From the NCBI RefSeq assembly GCF_018139695.1, contig NZ_JAGSOG010000046.1:1-41625 (forward strand): a DNA stretch of 41,625 bases, read 5' to 3'. The notes beneath the pieces are model-generated. The model saw nothing but the letters and a program-made list of their open reading frames with translations. It searched no databases and had not been told where the DNA came from. The position numbers and the translations under genes were made by a program. This document shows positions 32,644 to 41,552 of the stretch, one piece after another. This DNA is from Actinospica durhamensis (lineage in GTDB: Bacteria; Actinomycetota; Actinomycetes; Streptomycetales; Catenulisporaceae). The stretch's first letter is position 1; every line of letters starts with the position of its first letter.

Positions 32644-33782
32644 ACACCACCGCCCCCGCCCCCGCTCCCGCCTCGGACTCCGCCGCCGCGCGCATGCGCG
32701 GCGTGGGGCTCGACCTGTCCGGGCTGCACCGCTCCTTCGGCGCCACCCGCGCCCTGGCCGGGTTCGACCTCTCCCTCGCCCCCGGCGAACTGGTCGCGCT
32801 GCTCGGCCCGTCCGGCTGCGGCAAGACCACCGCGCTGCGGATCGTGGCCGGCTTCGACACCCCGGACCAGGGCACGGTCAGCCTCGACGGCAAGGACCTG
32901 ACCCGGCTCTCGGCGGCCAAGCGGGACATGGGCATGGTGTTCCAGTCCTACAGCCTGTTCCCGCATCTGACGGCGGCCCAGAACGTGGGCTTCGGCCCGC
33001 GGCTGCGCCGGATCGGCTCGGCCGAGCGGGACCGGCAGGCCGACGAGCTGCTCGAGCTGGTCGGCATGGCCGGGATGGGCGGGCGTTACCCGCACCAGCT
33101 CTCCGGCGGCCAGCAGCAGCGCGTCGCGCTCGCCCGCGCCCTCGCGGTGCGGCCGAAGGTGCTGCTGCTCGACGAGCCGCTCTCCGCGCTCGACGCGAAG
33201 GTCCGGCTGCAGCTGCGCGAGGAGATCCGCCGGATCCAGCAGGAGTTCGGCATCACCACCCTGTTCGTCACGCACGACCAGGAGGAGGCGCTGTCGATGG
33301 CCGACCGGGTCGCCGTGATGCGGGCCGGGTCGCTGGAGCAGTGCGCCGCCCCGGCCGAGCTCTACGACCGCCCGGCCACCGCGTTCGTCGCCCAGTTCGT
33401 CGGCACCATGAACCACCTGTCCGGGCAGATCATCGAGGCCGGCCGGGTTCGCGTGGCCGGGCGGGAACTGCCGGTGGACGGCCCCTGCCCGACGGTCGGC
33501 ACGAAGGTCAAGGTGCTGATCCGGCCGGAGAGCCTGGATCTGGCGGCGGCTTCGGCCGAGGCCGGGACGGCCGAGAGCGCGGGCGCGGGCCAGGTGCTGA
33601 TGGCCACCTTCCTCGGCGCGACCACGCGGCTGACCGTGCGGCTCGGCGACGGCTCCGAGGCGAAGGCCGACCTGCCCTCGCACCGTGCCTCCGAGTTCCC
33701 GGTGGGCAGCCGGGTGGACCTGATCCCGGCGCCGCGTCCGGTGCTCGCGGTCGAAGACGCGGACGACACCGCGGAAGGCTGA
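32640..33782 (+). CDS. ABC importer ATPase (PotA/PhnT-like)
   Basis: 380 residues. An Ala/Pro-rich N-terminus of 20 residues leads to the nucleotide-binding domain: Walker A GPSGCGKTT, Q-loop MVFQSYSLFPHL, signature LSGGQQQRVALARAL, Walker B VLLLDEPLSALD and switch VTHDQEEALSMADR. A C-terminal TOBE-like beta domain follows (VKVLIRPESLDLA, FLGATTRLTVRLGDG). This is the MalK/PotA arrangement of polyamine, iron and aminoethylphosphonate importers. It is the last gene of the operon; a terminator follows at 33820. Confidence 0.9.
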   Translation: MNTTAPAPAPASDSAAARMRGVGLDLSGLHRSFGATRALAGFDLSLAPGELVALLGPSGCGKTTALRIVAGFDTPDQGTVSLDGKDLTRLSAAKRDMGMVFQSYSLFPHLTAAQNVGFGPRLRRIGSAERDRQADELLELVGMAGMGGRYPHQLSGGQQQRVALARALAVRPKVLLLDEPLSALDAKVRLQLREEIRRIQQEFGITTLFVTHDQEEALSMADRVAVMRAGSLEQCAAPAELYDRPATAFVAQFVGTMNHLSGQIIEAGRVRVAGRELPVDGPCPTVGTKVKVLIRPESLDLAAASAEAGTAESAGAGQVLMATFLGATTRLTVRLGDGSEAKADLPSHRASEFPVGSRVDLIPAPRPVLAVEDADDTAEG

Positions 33783-33819
33783 TCATCACAGAGAACTGAG
33801 TCGCCGCGGGCGATTCGCC

Positions 33820-33855
33820 GCGAAGGGCCGAAACCTCAGGGGTTCGGCCCTTCGC
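33820..33855 (+). terminator. Terminator of the phosphonate-importer operon
   Basis: GCGAAGGGCCGAA (33820-33832) pairs perfectly with TTCGGCCCTTCGC (33843-33855). It lies 38 bp after the ATPase stop and before the chitinase control region. Confidence 0.85.
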
Positions 33856-33904
33856 GCATTCGCCGTTCACTTAAGCCGCAGTTAGGGCGGGGTTGAGCCG
33901 CGCT

Positions 33905-33941
33905 TGGTCTCGACCACTGATTTCAAGATTGGTCTAGTCCA
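33905..33941 (+). promoter_or_regulatory. Two DasR-like (dre) operators upstream of the chitinase
   Basis: TGGTCTCGACCA (33905-33916) has perfect TGGTC/GACCA arms. TGGTCTAGTCCA (33930-33941) has the exact left arm and core, with one mismatch in the right arm. The starts are 25 bp apart. Streptomyces chitinase promoters carry the same type of repeated TGGTCTAGACCA element, bound by the GlcNAc-responsive repressor DasR. Confidence 0.75.
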
Positions 33942-33946
33942 TTGCC

Positions 33947-33975
33947 TTGACGGGGCCATCCGGCGGCAGTACACG
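33947..33975 (+). promoter_or_regulatory. Candidate chitinase promoter
   Basis: TTGACG (33947-33952) as -35, 17-bp spacer, TACACG (33970-33975) as -10, directly downstream of the second dre-like site, which would overlap polymerase binding. The -10 is a modest match. Confidence 0.45.
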
Positions 33976-34047
33976 GATAGGGAGGCCAACGCGAGGCGCG
34001 CGCACGCTGGGCCGCAGGAACACCCACCTCTTGCACCCAGGAGCACC

Positions 34048-36126
34048 ATGCGATTCCGATCATCCATGCTCAGCCGCGGCCGGACCGCCGCGGTGGCGAT
34101 CGCGTGCGCCGCGCTCGCCGCCACCGGTCTGGTCGCCGCCGGAGCCGCCGGGGCCGGCACCGCCGCCGCGGCCGTCGCCGGCAGCGCCGCCGTCCCGGCC
34201 GCGGCCACCACCGGCGGACTCAAGGTCGCGTACTACGACCAGTGGTCCGTCTACCAGAACGCCTTCTACCTCAAGGCCCTGGACACCGAGGGCATCGCGA
34301 AGAATCTCGACTACCTGATCTACGACTTCGAGAACATCAGCGACACCGCCCCGTACACCTGCTTCGAGAACACCAAGGCCACCGACCCGGATCCGGCCGG
34401 GGAGAACGACCCGGACGCCGGCGACGGCGCCGAGGACGCGTACGCCGACTACGGCATGAGCTACAGCGCGGCCAACTCGGTCTCGGGCACCGCGGACGTC
34501 TACAACCAGGCCATCGAGGGCAACTTCAACCAGCTGCGCGAGCTCAAGGCGAAGTACCCGAACCTCAAGATCCTGCTGTCCATCGGCGGCTGGACCTACT
34601 CGAAGTACTTCTCCCCCATGGCCGCCACCGCCTCCTCCCGGCAGGCGTTCGTCTCCTCCTGCATCAACATGTTCATCGACGGCAACCTGCCCGAGGAGAA
34701 CGGCTACGGCGGGACCGGGTCGGCCGCCGGCATCTTCGACGGCTTCGACATCGACTGGGAGTACCCCGGCTCCAGCGGCGGCCACCTCGGCAACATCACC
34801 TCGAGCGCCGACACCGCCGACTACACCGCGCTGCTCGCCGAGTTCCGCAGCGAGCTGAACACGGCCGGCACGGCGAACGGCAAGAGCTACTATCTCTCCG
34901 CGGCGCTGCCCAGCGGCCAGGACAAGATCGACGAGATCCAGACCAGCCAGATCGGGCAGTACCTGACCTTCGGCGACGTCATGTCCTACGACATGTACGG
35001 AGCCTGGAACGCGACCGGGCCGACCGACGAGCAGAACCCGCTCTACGCCAACCCGAACTCACCCGAGCCGGCCGTCACCGGCGGCACCCAGACCTACAGC
35101 ATCGACAACGCGATGAAAGCCTGGACCACCGGGGACTCCTCATACGGGATAACCGGCGGCTTCCCGGCGAACAAACTCCTGGTCGGGATCCCGTTCTACT
35201 ATCGCGGCTGGACCGGGGTGCCCGCGGGCTCGAACCACGGGCTCTACCAGACGGCCACCGGCGCCTCGGCCGGGCAGACCCTGTCCGGCGACGTGCCAGG
35301 TGTGGCCATGTACAAGGAGATCGAGAACATCGTCGCGAACTCCGCGGACACCTACTTCGACCCCGTCACCGATTCGGCCTACTTCTATGACGGGACGAAC
35401 TTCTACGGAGGTGAATCCGCCCAGTCGATCCAGGTACAGGCCAACTACGTCCACTGCAACGGCTACGGCGGGTTCATGATGTTCTCGCTCTACGACCTCG
35501 ATCCCGCCACGACGCTGTTCAACGACGCCGTCAGCGACATCAACGGCTCCGCGAGCAGCTGCCCGACCCCGCCGCCGTCCTCCAGCGCGTCGGCGAGCGC
35601 GAGCAGCTCGGCGTCGGCCAGCGCCTCGGCCTCGGCCAGCGCGTCCGCGTCGCCGTCCGCGTCCGCCTCGGCCAGCAGCTCACCCTCGGCCAGCGCAAGC
35701 GCCAGCCCCACCTCCACCGGCTCGGGCACCCCGACCTCCGGCAACCTGCTGGTCAACCCGGGCTTCGAGGACGGCAACCTGACCGCCTGGACCTGTTCGA
35801 GCCTGGACTCGGTGACCACCTCACCCATCCATTCAGGCAAGTACGCACTGGCCGGCGCCGCGTCCAACTCGGATGACGCCCAGTGCACCCAGACCGTGAC
35901 CGTCGCGGCCAACCACACCTACACCCTCAGCGGATACGTCGACGGCGCCTACGTCTTCCTCGGAGACACCGGCGGCGGCGACAACTGGACCCCGGGCACC
36001 AGCGGCTACCAGTCCCTGTCGCTGAGCATCACCACCGGAGCGTCCCAGACCTCGCTGACCGTGTACGTACACGGCTGGTACGGCGAGGGCACGTACTACG
36101 CCGACGACCTGTCCCTGACCGGTTGA
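34048..36126 (+). CDS. Secreted GH18 chitinase with C-terminal carbohydrate-binding module
   Basis: 692 residues from ATG 34048 (AGGAG four bases upstream). The N-terminus is an Ala-rich Sec signal peptide (MRFRSSMLSRGRTAAVAIAC). The GH18 barrel runs about residues 50-500: LKVAYYDQW at strand 1, ILLSIGGWTYSKYF at strand 3, and the catalytic DGFDIDWE with acid Glu238. MSYDMYGAWN and GVPFYYRGW-like strands follow. A Ser/Ala linker (about 503-567) joins a beta-sandwich CBM (NLLVNPGFEDGNLTAW to YYADDLSLTG). The enzyme degrades chitin outside the cell, feeding GlcNAc metabolism. Two dre-like sites indicate DasR-type control. Confidence 0.93.
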   Translation: MRFRSSMLSRGRTAAVAIACAALAATGLVAAGAAGAGTAAAAVAGSAAVPAAATTGGLKVAYYDQWSVYQNAFYLKALDTEGIAKNLDYLIYDFENISDTAPYTCFENTKATDPDPAGENDPDAGDGAEDAYADYGMSYSAANSVSGTADVYNQAIEGNFNQLRELKAKYPNLKILLSIGGWTYSKYFSPMAATASSRQAFVSSCINMFIDGNLPEENGYGGTGSAAGIFDGFDIDWEYPGSSGGHLGNITSSADTADYTALLAEFRSELNTAGTANGKSYYLSAALPSGQDKIDEIQTSQIGQYLTFGDVMSYDMYGAWNATGPTDEQNPLYANPNSPEPAVTGGTQTYSIDNAMKAWTTGDSSYGITGGFPANKLLVGIPFYYRGWTGVPAGSNHGLYQTATGASAGQTLSGDVPGVAMYKEIENIVANSADTYFDPVTDSAYFYDGTNFYGGESAQSIQVQANYVHCNGYGGFMMFSLYDLDPATTLFNDAVSDINGSASSCPTPPPSSSASASASSSASASASASASASASPSASASASSSPSASASASPTSTGSGTPTSGNLLVNPGFEDGNLTAWTCSSLDSVTTSPIHSGKYALAGAASNSDDAQCTQTVTVAANHTYTLSGYVDGAYVFLGDTGGGDNWTPGTSGYQSLSLSITTGASQTSLTVYVHGWYGEGTYYADDLSLTG

Positions 36127-36168
36127 TCCGCAACCCGTAACCGATAGGATCATCGCCCCAGGCCACGT

Positions 36169-36197
36169 GGGCGGCCCGTCAGTCCGGCGGACCGCCC
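36169..36197 (+). terminator. Hairpin after the chitinase gene
   Basis: GGGCGG (36169-36174) pairs with CCGCCC (36192-36197), with partial pairing inside. It lies 42 bp after the stop codon. The stem is shorter than the other terminators here. Confidence 0.5.
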
Positions 36198-36267
36198 GCG
36201 TTGCCACCCGCGTCCCCGGATGATCTCCTGGGAGGTGGGACGTCAACGGGCAGACGGTGGTCGACGC

Positions 36268-38724
36268 ATGGCACGGACGGACAGGGGTGAGACCGAGGCG
36301 CTGGACGCCGAGGAATCGCTCGCTCTCGAGGCCGACGGCACCTCCGCGTCGGACTCCGACGCGGCTCCCGCGCGCCACCAGCGTTCCCCCACCCGCCCCG
36401 GCGCCCGGCCGGTGATGGAGTACGCCACCCTCTGGTTCGCCGCCGCGATGGTCCTGGTGGTGATCGTCTACTACGCCAAGCCGCAGTGGGAGCTGCCGGT
36501 CTGGGCCACCCTCGGCCTGTCCTGCTCCGTCGCCGCCTTCGTCGGCACCCGGCTCAACCGGCCCGACAAGCGGCTGCCCTGGTACCTGCTCGCCGCGGCG
36601 ATGTTCACGCTGATCAACGGCGACACGATCTACAACATCCTGACCGACGTCTTCCACGAGAACGAGCCGTTCCCCTCCGCCGCGGACGCCTCCTATCTGT
36701 TCACCTATCCCCTGGCCGCGGCCGGGATCATGATGATGATCCGGCTGCGCAATCCGCGCCGCGACGTCACCGCGCTGGTGGACGCGCTGCTGTTCGCCTC
36801 AGGGCTGACCCTGATCCTGTGGGTGTTCATCATCACCCCGACCGTGAACCAGAAGTCCGTGCCCTGGTTCAACAGCGCGGTCTCGGTCGGCTACCCCATC
36901 GGCGACGTACTGCTGCTCGTGGTCATCCTGCGCCTGCTGACCGGCGGCAGCGTGCGCGGCCCGTCCGCGATCCTGCTGGTCACCGGCTCGCTCGGGCTGA
37001 TGACCTCGGACGTGGCGTACCTGACCGTACGGCTCTACGGCACCTGGCACGTCGGCTCGCCCGCCGACCTCGGCTGGGTGGTGTTCTACATCAGCTGGGC
37101 CTGCGCCGCGCTGCACCCCTCGATGGTGGACCTCACCCGCCCCAACCCGCGCAGCAGCCCGCTGGCCACCGGCCGGGTGCTCCCGCTGGCCCTGACCGCC
37201 CTGATCGCCCCCGCGCTGCTGCTGTTCGAGGCGCTCAAGCGCAGCCTGCACGACGCGCCGGTGATCGCGGTCTTCTCCGCGGTCAGCTTCATCCTGGTGA
37301 TCATCCGGCTCTCGCTGCAGAGCCGGCAGCTGCGCTACCAGGAGAGCGTCGCGCACAGCCGGGCCATGGTGCGCGAGCTGCGCAACCGGGCGTACCACGA
37401 CGCGCTCACCGGCCTGGCCAACCGGGCCAAGTTCCAGGAGCGGGCCGAACGCGCGTTCCGGCGCGTGCACGAGTCAGGCGGCGCCGTCTGCATGCTGCTG
37501 ATCGACCTGGACAACTTCAAAGAGGTCAACGACACCCTCGGCCACCGCGCCGGAGACGAACTGCTCAAGGCCGCCGCGCGCCGGCTGCAGGGCACCGTGC
37601 GCCCGGGCGACCTGGCCGCGCGGTTCGGCGGCGACGAGTTCGCCGTGCTGCTCGCCGACGGCTCCCCGCCCGAGGGCGCCGAGTCCCTGGCCGCCCGGCT
37701 CATCCGCACCTTCAACGCCCCCTTCCTGATCTGGGACGCCCAGGCCGACGTGCGCGCCAGCATCGGCGTCGCCACCAGCGCCGACGCCCCGCCCGGCGCC
37801 CAGCAGGACGAGGAGGGCGACGCCGCCGACATCCTGCTGCGCAACGCCGACCTGGCCCTGTACGCGGCCAAGGCGGACGGCAAGGCCGTGTGGCGCCGCT
37901 ACCACCCGCAGCTCTACGACGCCGCGATGGAGCGGATGCGGCTGCGCACCAGCCTGGACCAGGCGATCGAGCGCGAGGAGGTCTTCTTGACCTACCAGCC
38001 GATCGTGCACCTGCGCGGCACCCTGCGGGTGGCCGGCTTCGAGGCCCTGGTGCGCTGGCAGCACCCCGAGTACGGCCTGCTCCCGCCCAGCCAGTTCATC
38101 CCGCTGGCCGAGGAGACCGGTCAGATCGTCCCGCTCGGCGCGTGGGTGCTCGGGCGCGCCATCGCCGACGCCGCCGCCTGGAACGCCGGGCGCCCGGTGC
38201 GCGAGGCCAAGCACGTGACGGTGAACGTCTCGGCGCACCAGTTCCTCGAGGACGGCATGGTCGACGAGATCAACCGCAAGCTGATGAGCGAGGGCCTGCC
38301 CTCCGAGCTGCTGGTCCTGGAGATCACCGAGACGGCGTTCCTGCACCACCACGGCCCCGAGGTCTCCCGCAACCTCAACGCCCTGTCCGCCCTCGGCGTG
38401 CGCATCGCCGTGGACGACTTCGGCACCGGCTACTCCTCCATCGCCTACCTGCGCGATCTGAGCATCCAGATCCTCAAGGCGGACCGCTCCTTCGTGGACC
38501 GGATCGCCGAGGACAAGGAACACCTGGCCCTGCTCCAGGGCATCGTCGCCGTCGCCACCACCCTCGGCATCGACGTCGTGGCCGAGGGCGTGGAGACCAA
38601 GCAGCAGGAGCAGCTGCTGCGGGCGATGGGCTGCTCGTTCGGCCAGGGCTTCTTCTATTCGCGGGCGGTCCCGATCGACCGGGTCGCCGCGATCACCGCG
38701 CAGCTGGAAGGACCTGGAGCATGA
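36268..38724 (+). CDS. Membrane-bound GGDEF-EAL cyclic-di-GMP protein
   Basis: 818 residues from ATG 36268; an in-frame ATG at 36220 has no ribosome site. A charged 45-residue N-terminus precedes eight to ten transmembrane helices (about residues 50-345). The GGDEF domain has an intact catalytic motif (454-458) and an inhibitory RxxD site (RPGD) five residues upstream; the EAL domain has FEALVRW (Glu592-Leu594), NVSAHQF, EITETAF and VDDFGTGYSS. Both activities therefore look possible: cyclic-di-GMP synthesis and hydrolysis. The topology resembles Streptomyces membrane GGDEF-EAL proteins linked to development. Its stop overlaps the following alpha-oxoamine synthase start (ATGA). Confidence 0.93.
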   Translation: MARTDRGETEALDAEESLALEADGTSASDSDAAPARHQRSPTRPGARPVMEYATLWFAAAMVLVVIVYYAKPQWELPVWATLGLSCSVAAFVGTRLNRPDKRLPWYLLAAAMFTLINGDTIYNILTDVFHENEPFPSAADASYLFTYPLAAAGIMMMIRLRNPRRDVTALVDALLFASGLTLILWVFIITPTVNQKSVPWFNSAVSVGYPIGDVLLLVVILRLLTGGSVRGPSAILLVTGSLGLMTSDVAYLTVRLYGTWHVGSPADLGWVVFYISWACAALHPSMVDLTRPNPRSSPLATGRVLPLALTALIAPALLLFEALKRSLHDAPVIAVFSAVSFILVIIRLSLQSRQLRYQESVAHSRAMVRELRNRAYHDALTGLANRAKFQERAERAFRRVHESGGAVCMLLIDLDNFKEVNDTLGHRAGDELLKAAARRLQGTVRPGDLAARFGGDEFAVLLADGSPPEGAESLAARLIRTFNAPFLIWDAQADVRASIGVATSADAPPGAQQDEEGDAADILLRNADLALYAAKADGKAVWRRYHPQLYDAAMERMRLRTSLDQAIEREEVFLTYQPIVHLRGTLRVAGFEALVRWQHPEYGLLPPSQFIPLAEETGQIVPLGAWVLGRAIADAAAWNAGRPVREAKHVTVNVSAHQFLEDGMVDEINRKLMSEGLPSELLVLEITETAFLHHHGPEVSRNLNALSALGVRIAVDDFGTGYSSIAYLRDLSIQILKADRSFVDRIAEDKEHLALLQGIVAVATTLGIDVVAEGVETKQQEQLLRAMGCSFGQGFFYSRAVPIDRVAAITAQLEGPGA

Positions 38725-40013
38725 GCGGCACGAAGACCTCGAACATCCGCGACCCCCGCGGCTCGGCCTCGACGCAGGCCCGGACCCCGCGCTGGCAGGA
38801 ACTGGCCCGGCTCAAGCGCGAGACCCACTTCTTCGACGCGGTCATCGACGAGATCGACGGCCGGATGATCCGCATCGGCGAGCACTGGCTGGCCGACTTC
38901 GCCTCCTGCAACTACCTCGGCTTCGACCTCGACCCGGAGATCATGGCCTCCCCGGCCGAGCAGATCGCCCGCTGGGGCACCCACCCGAGCTGGTCGAGGC
39001 TGCTCGGAAACCCGAGGCTCTACCCCGAGATCGAGGAGCGCCTGACCGAGCTGCTCGGCGCCCCCGACACGCTCGTGCTGCCGACGATCACGACCATCCA
39101 CCTGACCGTCATCCCGGTCCTCGCGCAGTGTGACATGGCAGGCCGATACAGCGCGGGCGGCACGGTGCTGTGCGAGGCCCAGGCCCACCGCACCATCTTC
39201 GACGGCTGCTCGGTGGCCAAGGGCCAAGGCGCGCAGCTGCACCGCTGGCACGCCGACGACCTCGACCAACTCCGGGACCTGCTGCGCCGGGCCGCGCCGG
39301 ACAAGCCGCGGCTGGTGTGCATGGACGGCATCAACAGCATGACGGGCAACCCGCCGGACCTCCCCCGCATCGCCGACCTGTGCCGCGAGGAGGGCGCCAC
39401 CCTCTACGTCGACGACGCCCACGGCTTCGGCGTCATCGGCGAGCGCGGCGAGAACGAGACCTCCCCCTTCGGCCTGCGCGGCAACAGCGTCGTGCGCCAC
39501 CTCGGCGAGAGCTACGACGGCGTCATCCTGATCGGCGGGTTCTCGAAGGCGTACTCGTCCCTGCTGGCCTTCATGGCCCTGCCCACGGAGACGAAGGAGC
39601 TGGTGAAGTTCGCCGCGGCCCCCTACCTCTACTCCGGCCCCGTCCCGACCGCGTCCCTCGCGACCGTCCTGGCCGGCTTCGACGTCAACGAGGCCAGGGG
39701 CGAGGCGATCCGCGCGGACCTGTACCGCAAGACCAAGCGGGTCCTCGACGAGATCAGGGCACTGAAGCTCGACTGCCCCAACACCAGCGGCTTCCCGGTG
39801 ATCGAACTCCCGCTCAAGGACGCCTCCGACATCGACGAGGTCGCCCGCATCCTGTGGGACCGGGGCATCTACGTCACCCTCGCCGCCTACCCCCTGGTCC
39901 CCCGCGACCAGGCCGGATTCCGCGTGCAGGTGACGGCGTCGAACACGGACGCCGAGATCGACCGCCTCAACCAGACGCTGCGGGAGCTCTCGCCGTATCT
40001 GCGCACGTGGTAG
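38721..40013 (+). CDS. Alpha-oxoamine synthase-family PLP enzyme
   Basis: 430 residues. This is fold-type I PLP chemistry of the AONS/KBL/ALAS/SPT/CqsA family: N-terminal FASCNYLGFDLDPEI, GTHPSWSRLLGNPRLYPEIEERL-type segment, YVDDAHGFGVIGERG (Asp231-Asp232-Ala-His234) and GGFSKAYSS with PLP lysine Lys276. Enzymes of this family condense an amino acid with an acyl thioester and release CO2. The product could be an aminoketone signal, a sphingoid base or a secondary-metabolite unit; no bio, hem or tdh gene accompanies it, so biotin or heme synthesis is unlikely. Four-base overlap with the cyclic-di-GMP gene implies translational coupling. Confidence 0.85.
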   Translation: MSGTKTSNIRDPRGSASTQARTPRWQELARLKRETHFFDAVIDEIDGRMIRIGEHWLADFASCNYLGFDLDPEIMASPAEQIARWGTHPSWSRLLGNPRLYPEIEERLTELLGAPDTLVLPTITTIHLTVIPVLAQCDMAGRYSAGGTVLCEAQAHRTIFDGCSVAKGQGAQLHRWHADDLDQLRDLLRRAAPDKPRLVCMDGINSMTGNPPDLPRIADLCREEGATLYVDDAHGFGVIGERGENETSPFGLRGNSVVRHLGESYDGVILIGGFSKAYSSLLAFMALPTETKELVKFAAAPYLYSGPVPTASLATVLAGFDVNEARGEAIRADLYRKTKRVLDEIRALKLDCPNTSGFPVIELPLKDASDIDEVARILWDRGIYVTLAAYPLVPRDQAGFRVQVTASNTDAEIDRLNQTLRELSPYLRTW

Positions 40014-40016
40014 TCC

Positions 40017-40958
40017 CTACCAGCACACGCCCAGGAAGCACGTGGTCGCCGAGGACGACGGACTGGCCGTGGACCCGCCCTTCTTCTTCGTCCTCGTAGC
40101 CGACGGCGAGGCCGCAGGCGAGGTGCTCGAGGCCGAAGTCGGGCTGGGCGCGGCGGTCGAACGCGTCGGCGAAGGCGAAGCAGAGGTCGAAGCCGATGTC
40201 GCCGAAGACTGCCCGAGCGCCGAAGCCGCGACGGAGGCCGCGGGTATGTTCACCACTCCCACGCCCGTCGACTGCACAGCCTGGCGCGAGGAGGTGGTGG
40301 ACCCGGCCGGGGTGGAACCGCCGGCGCTGCCCGATCCGCCGGAATTGCCGCCCAGCAGGACCAACGCGCACACCACCACAACCGCGCATCCCCCCGCCAG
40401 CGCAAGCCCGATCCCGAGACTGAGCCCGCCGCGCTTACGCCGATCCGCCCGCCGCGCCCCCTCCGCCTCGGGCCCGGCACCCGTACTGGCGCCGTAACGC
40501 GTGCTCGCAGACCTCTGCCCCGGCTGGTCGGACAAACTCGGCCTGGCCGCCTCCGGCATCGGCCCGGCGAGGATCTCCTCCTCCACCGGAATCCGAAGCG
40601 TCCGCGGCGGCTCGGGCACGACGATCAGCGTTCCGTCAGGCTCCTGCGCCGAACCGTGTCCACCCCGCTGCGCGCTCGGCGGCTCGACCTGCGCGTCCGG
40701 CTCCGGCTCGGCCGCCGGCGCCTCCAACGGCTCCGCGTCATCCAGTGCCTGTGGCGGCTCAGAGGCCTGGGGCATCTCCGCCGCCGCTACCGGCGACTGT
40801 GGCCCCCCGCCCGCGCCTTCGTCCTCATCCCGAATCCGGGGCATCCGTACCGTCGAACGCACGTCCTGCATGCGGTCGATCTCGAGGCCGGTGGCCCCGC
40901 AGCCGGGACAGGAGACGGCACCGTTCAGATGTCTGCGACAGTTCTTGCAGTAGTTCAA
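40017..40958 (-). CDS. Zinc-ribbon, single-pass membrane protein (SCO2400-like)
   Basis: 313 residues from TTG 40958; the start matches the usual family beginning x-Y-C-x-x-C-R-R-H-L-N-G. The zinc ribbon is YCKNCRRHLNGAVSCPGCG (two CxxC pairs). A long acidic Pro/Glu/Ala linker follows, then RRADRRKRGG, one transmembrane helix (LALAGGCAVVVVCALVLLGG, about residues 195-215) and an external Ser/Thr/Ala-rich tail with a final CFLGVC. The topology is inside zinc finger, outside flexible tail. Function is unknown; similar proteins are common in Streptomyces. It converges on the oxoamine synthase with a three-base gap. Confidence 0.75.
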   Translation of the reverse strand: MNYCKNCRRHLNGAVSCPGCGATGLEIDRMQDVRSTVRMPRIRDEDEGAGGGPQSPVAAAEMPQASEPPQALDDAEPLEAPAAEPEPDAQVEPPSAQRGGHGSAQEPDGTLIVVPEPPRTLRIPVEEEILAGPMPEAARPSLSDQPGQRSASTRYGASTGAGPEAEGARRADRRKRGGLSLGIGLALAGGCAVVVVCALVLLGGNSGGSGSAGGSTPAGSTTSSRQAVQSTGVGVVNIPAASVAASALGQSSATSASTSASPSPTRSTAAPSPTSASSTSPAASPSATRTKKKGGSTASPSSSATTCFLGVCW

Positions 40959-41228
40959 CGACGAGCCCCGAGCTGTTCGGTGCGCCAGAGCGAATGTTGC
41001 GGTCGCGGCGGCGTGGTCATGTGAGCAATCGTACGATCATCGGTCGTGTAGTCAGCCTTTGTGCATCCTGTCAAAGTAGGCCGACGCAGTTCCAGCACCG
41101 TCCGGTCACCGGCGGGTAAAAGCCGAGGAATTTATCGGTACAAGGCGCGCCGTGTGCGCTACGCAGTCCAACCCCTACGTCGCGCTATGCTGCGGGCCCA
41201 GGTCCGGTGTCGGCGACGGGAGGGGCGC
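40959..41228. other. Divergent control region
   Basis: 270 bp between the zinc-ribbon gene (minus) and the EACC1-like gene (plus). It contains the perfect 10-bp palindrome ATCGTACGAT (41028-41037) and a less GC-rich stretch (41020-41075), a plausible site for divergent promoters. No gene was recognised. Confidence 0.4.
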
Positions 41229-41552
41229 ATGCCCACCGAAATCAGGATCCTCATAGCGGATCAGACCGTACTGTTCTCGCTCTACCGTTGGCTGGACGCC
41301 GACGCGCACGCCCATCTCGACCCCGGCACCCGCATAGCCCTGATCCCGGCCAAGGCCACCACCGCCTCCGTCACCGGCGTCGCCGGCCTGCGCGGCCTGG
41401 CCCAGTCCTACGCGGCCTGGCGCCTGTCCCGCCGTAACACCGACGAGTGCCCCGTCACCTTCGAGACGGCGGACGGCAAGCTCGCCGTGACCGTCACCGA
41501 CGCCTCAGCCAAGGCGATCGAAGCCATCGTCTCGCTCCTGGACGGCCCCTGA
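41229..41552 (+). CDS. EACC1-like effector-associated constant component
   Basis: 107 residues from ATG 41229, with GGAGG five bases upstream. The pattern is a first beta strand (EIRILIAD), the hallmark SLYRWLDAD, a middle strand (TRIALIPAK), a helix that ends AQSYAAWRLSRR, then CPVTFETADGKLAVTVTD and a final helix AKAIEAIVSLL. This is the layout of the effector-associated constant component EACC1 described in actinobacterial NTP-dependent conflict systems, usually encoded just upstream of a caspase-, trypsin- or NTPase-type effector. No such partner is inside the window; only 73 bp remain downstream. Assignment is by remembered pattern, not alignment. Confidence 0.6.
   Translation: MPTEIRILIADQTVLFSLYRWLDADAHAHLDPGTRIALIPAKATTASVTGVAGLRGLAQSYAAWRLSRRNTDECPVTFETADGKLAVTVTDASAKAIEAIVSLLDGP

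Noticed and set aside
36486-38720. Very long open frame running through the GGDEF-EAL gene in another frame
   Set aside because: It is Arg/Pro/Gly-rich with no domain signal; the alternative frame has complete GGDEF and EAL domains. Long shadow frames are expected at this GC content.
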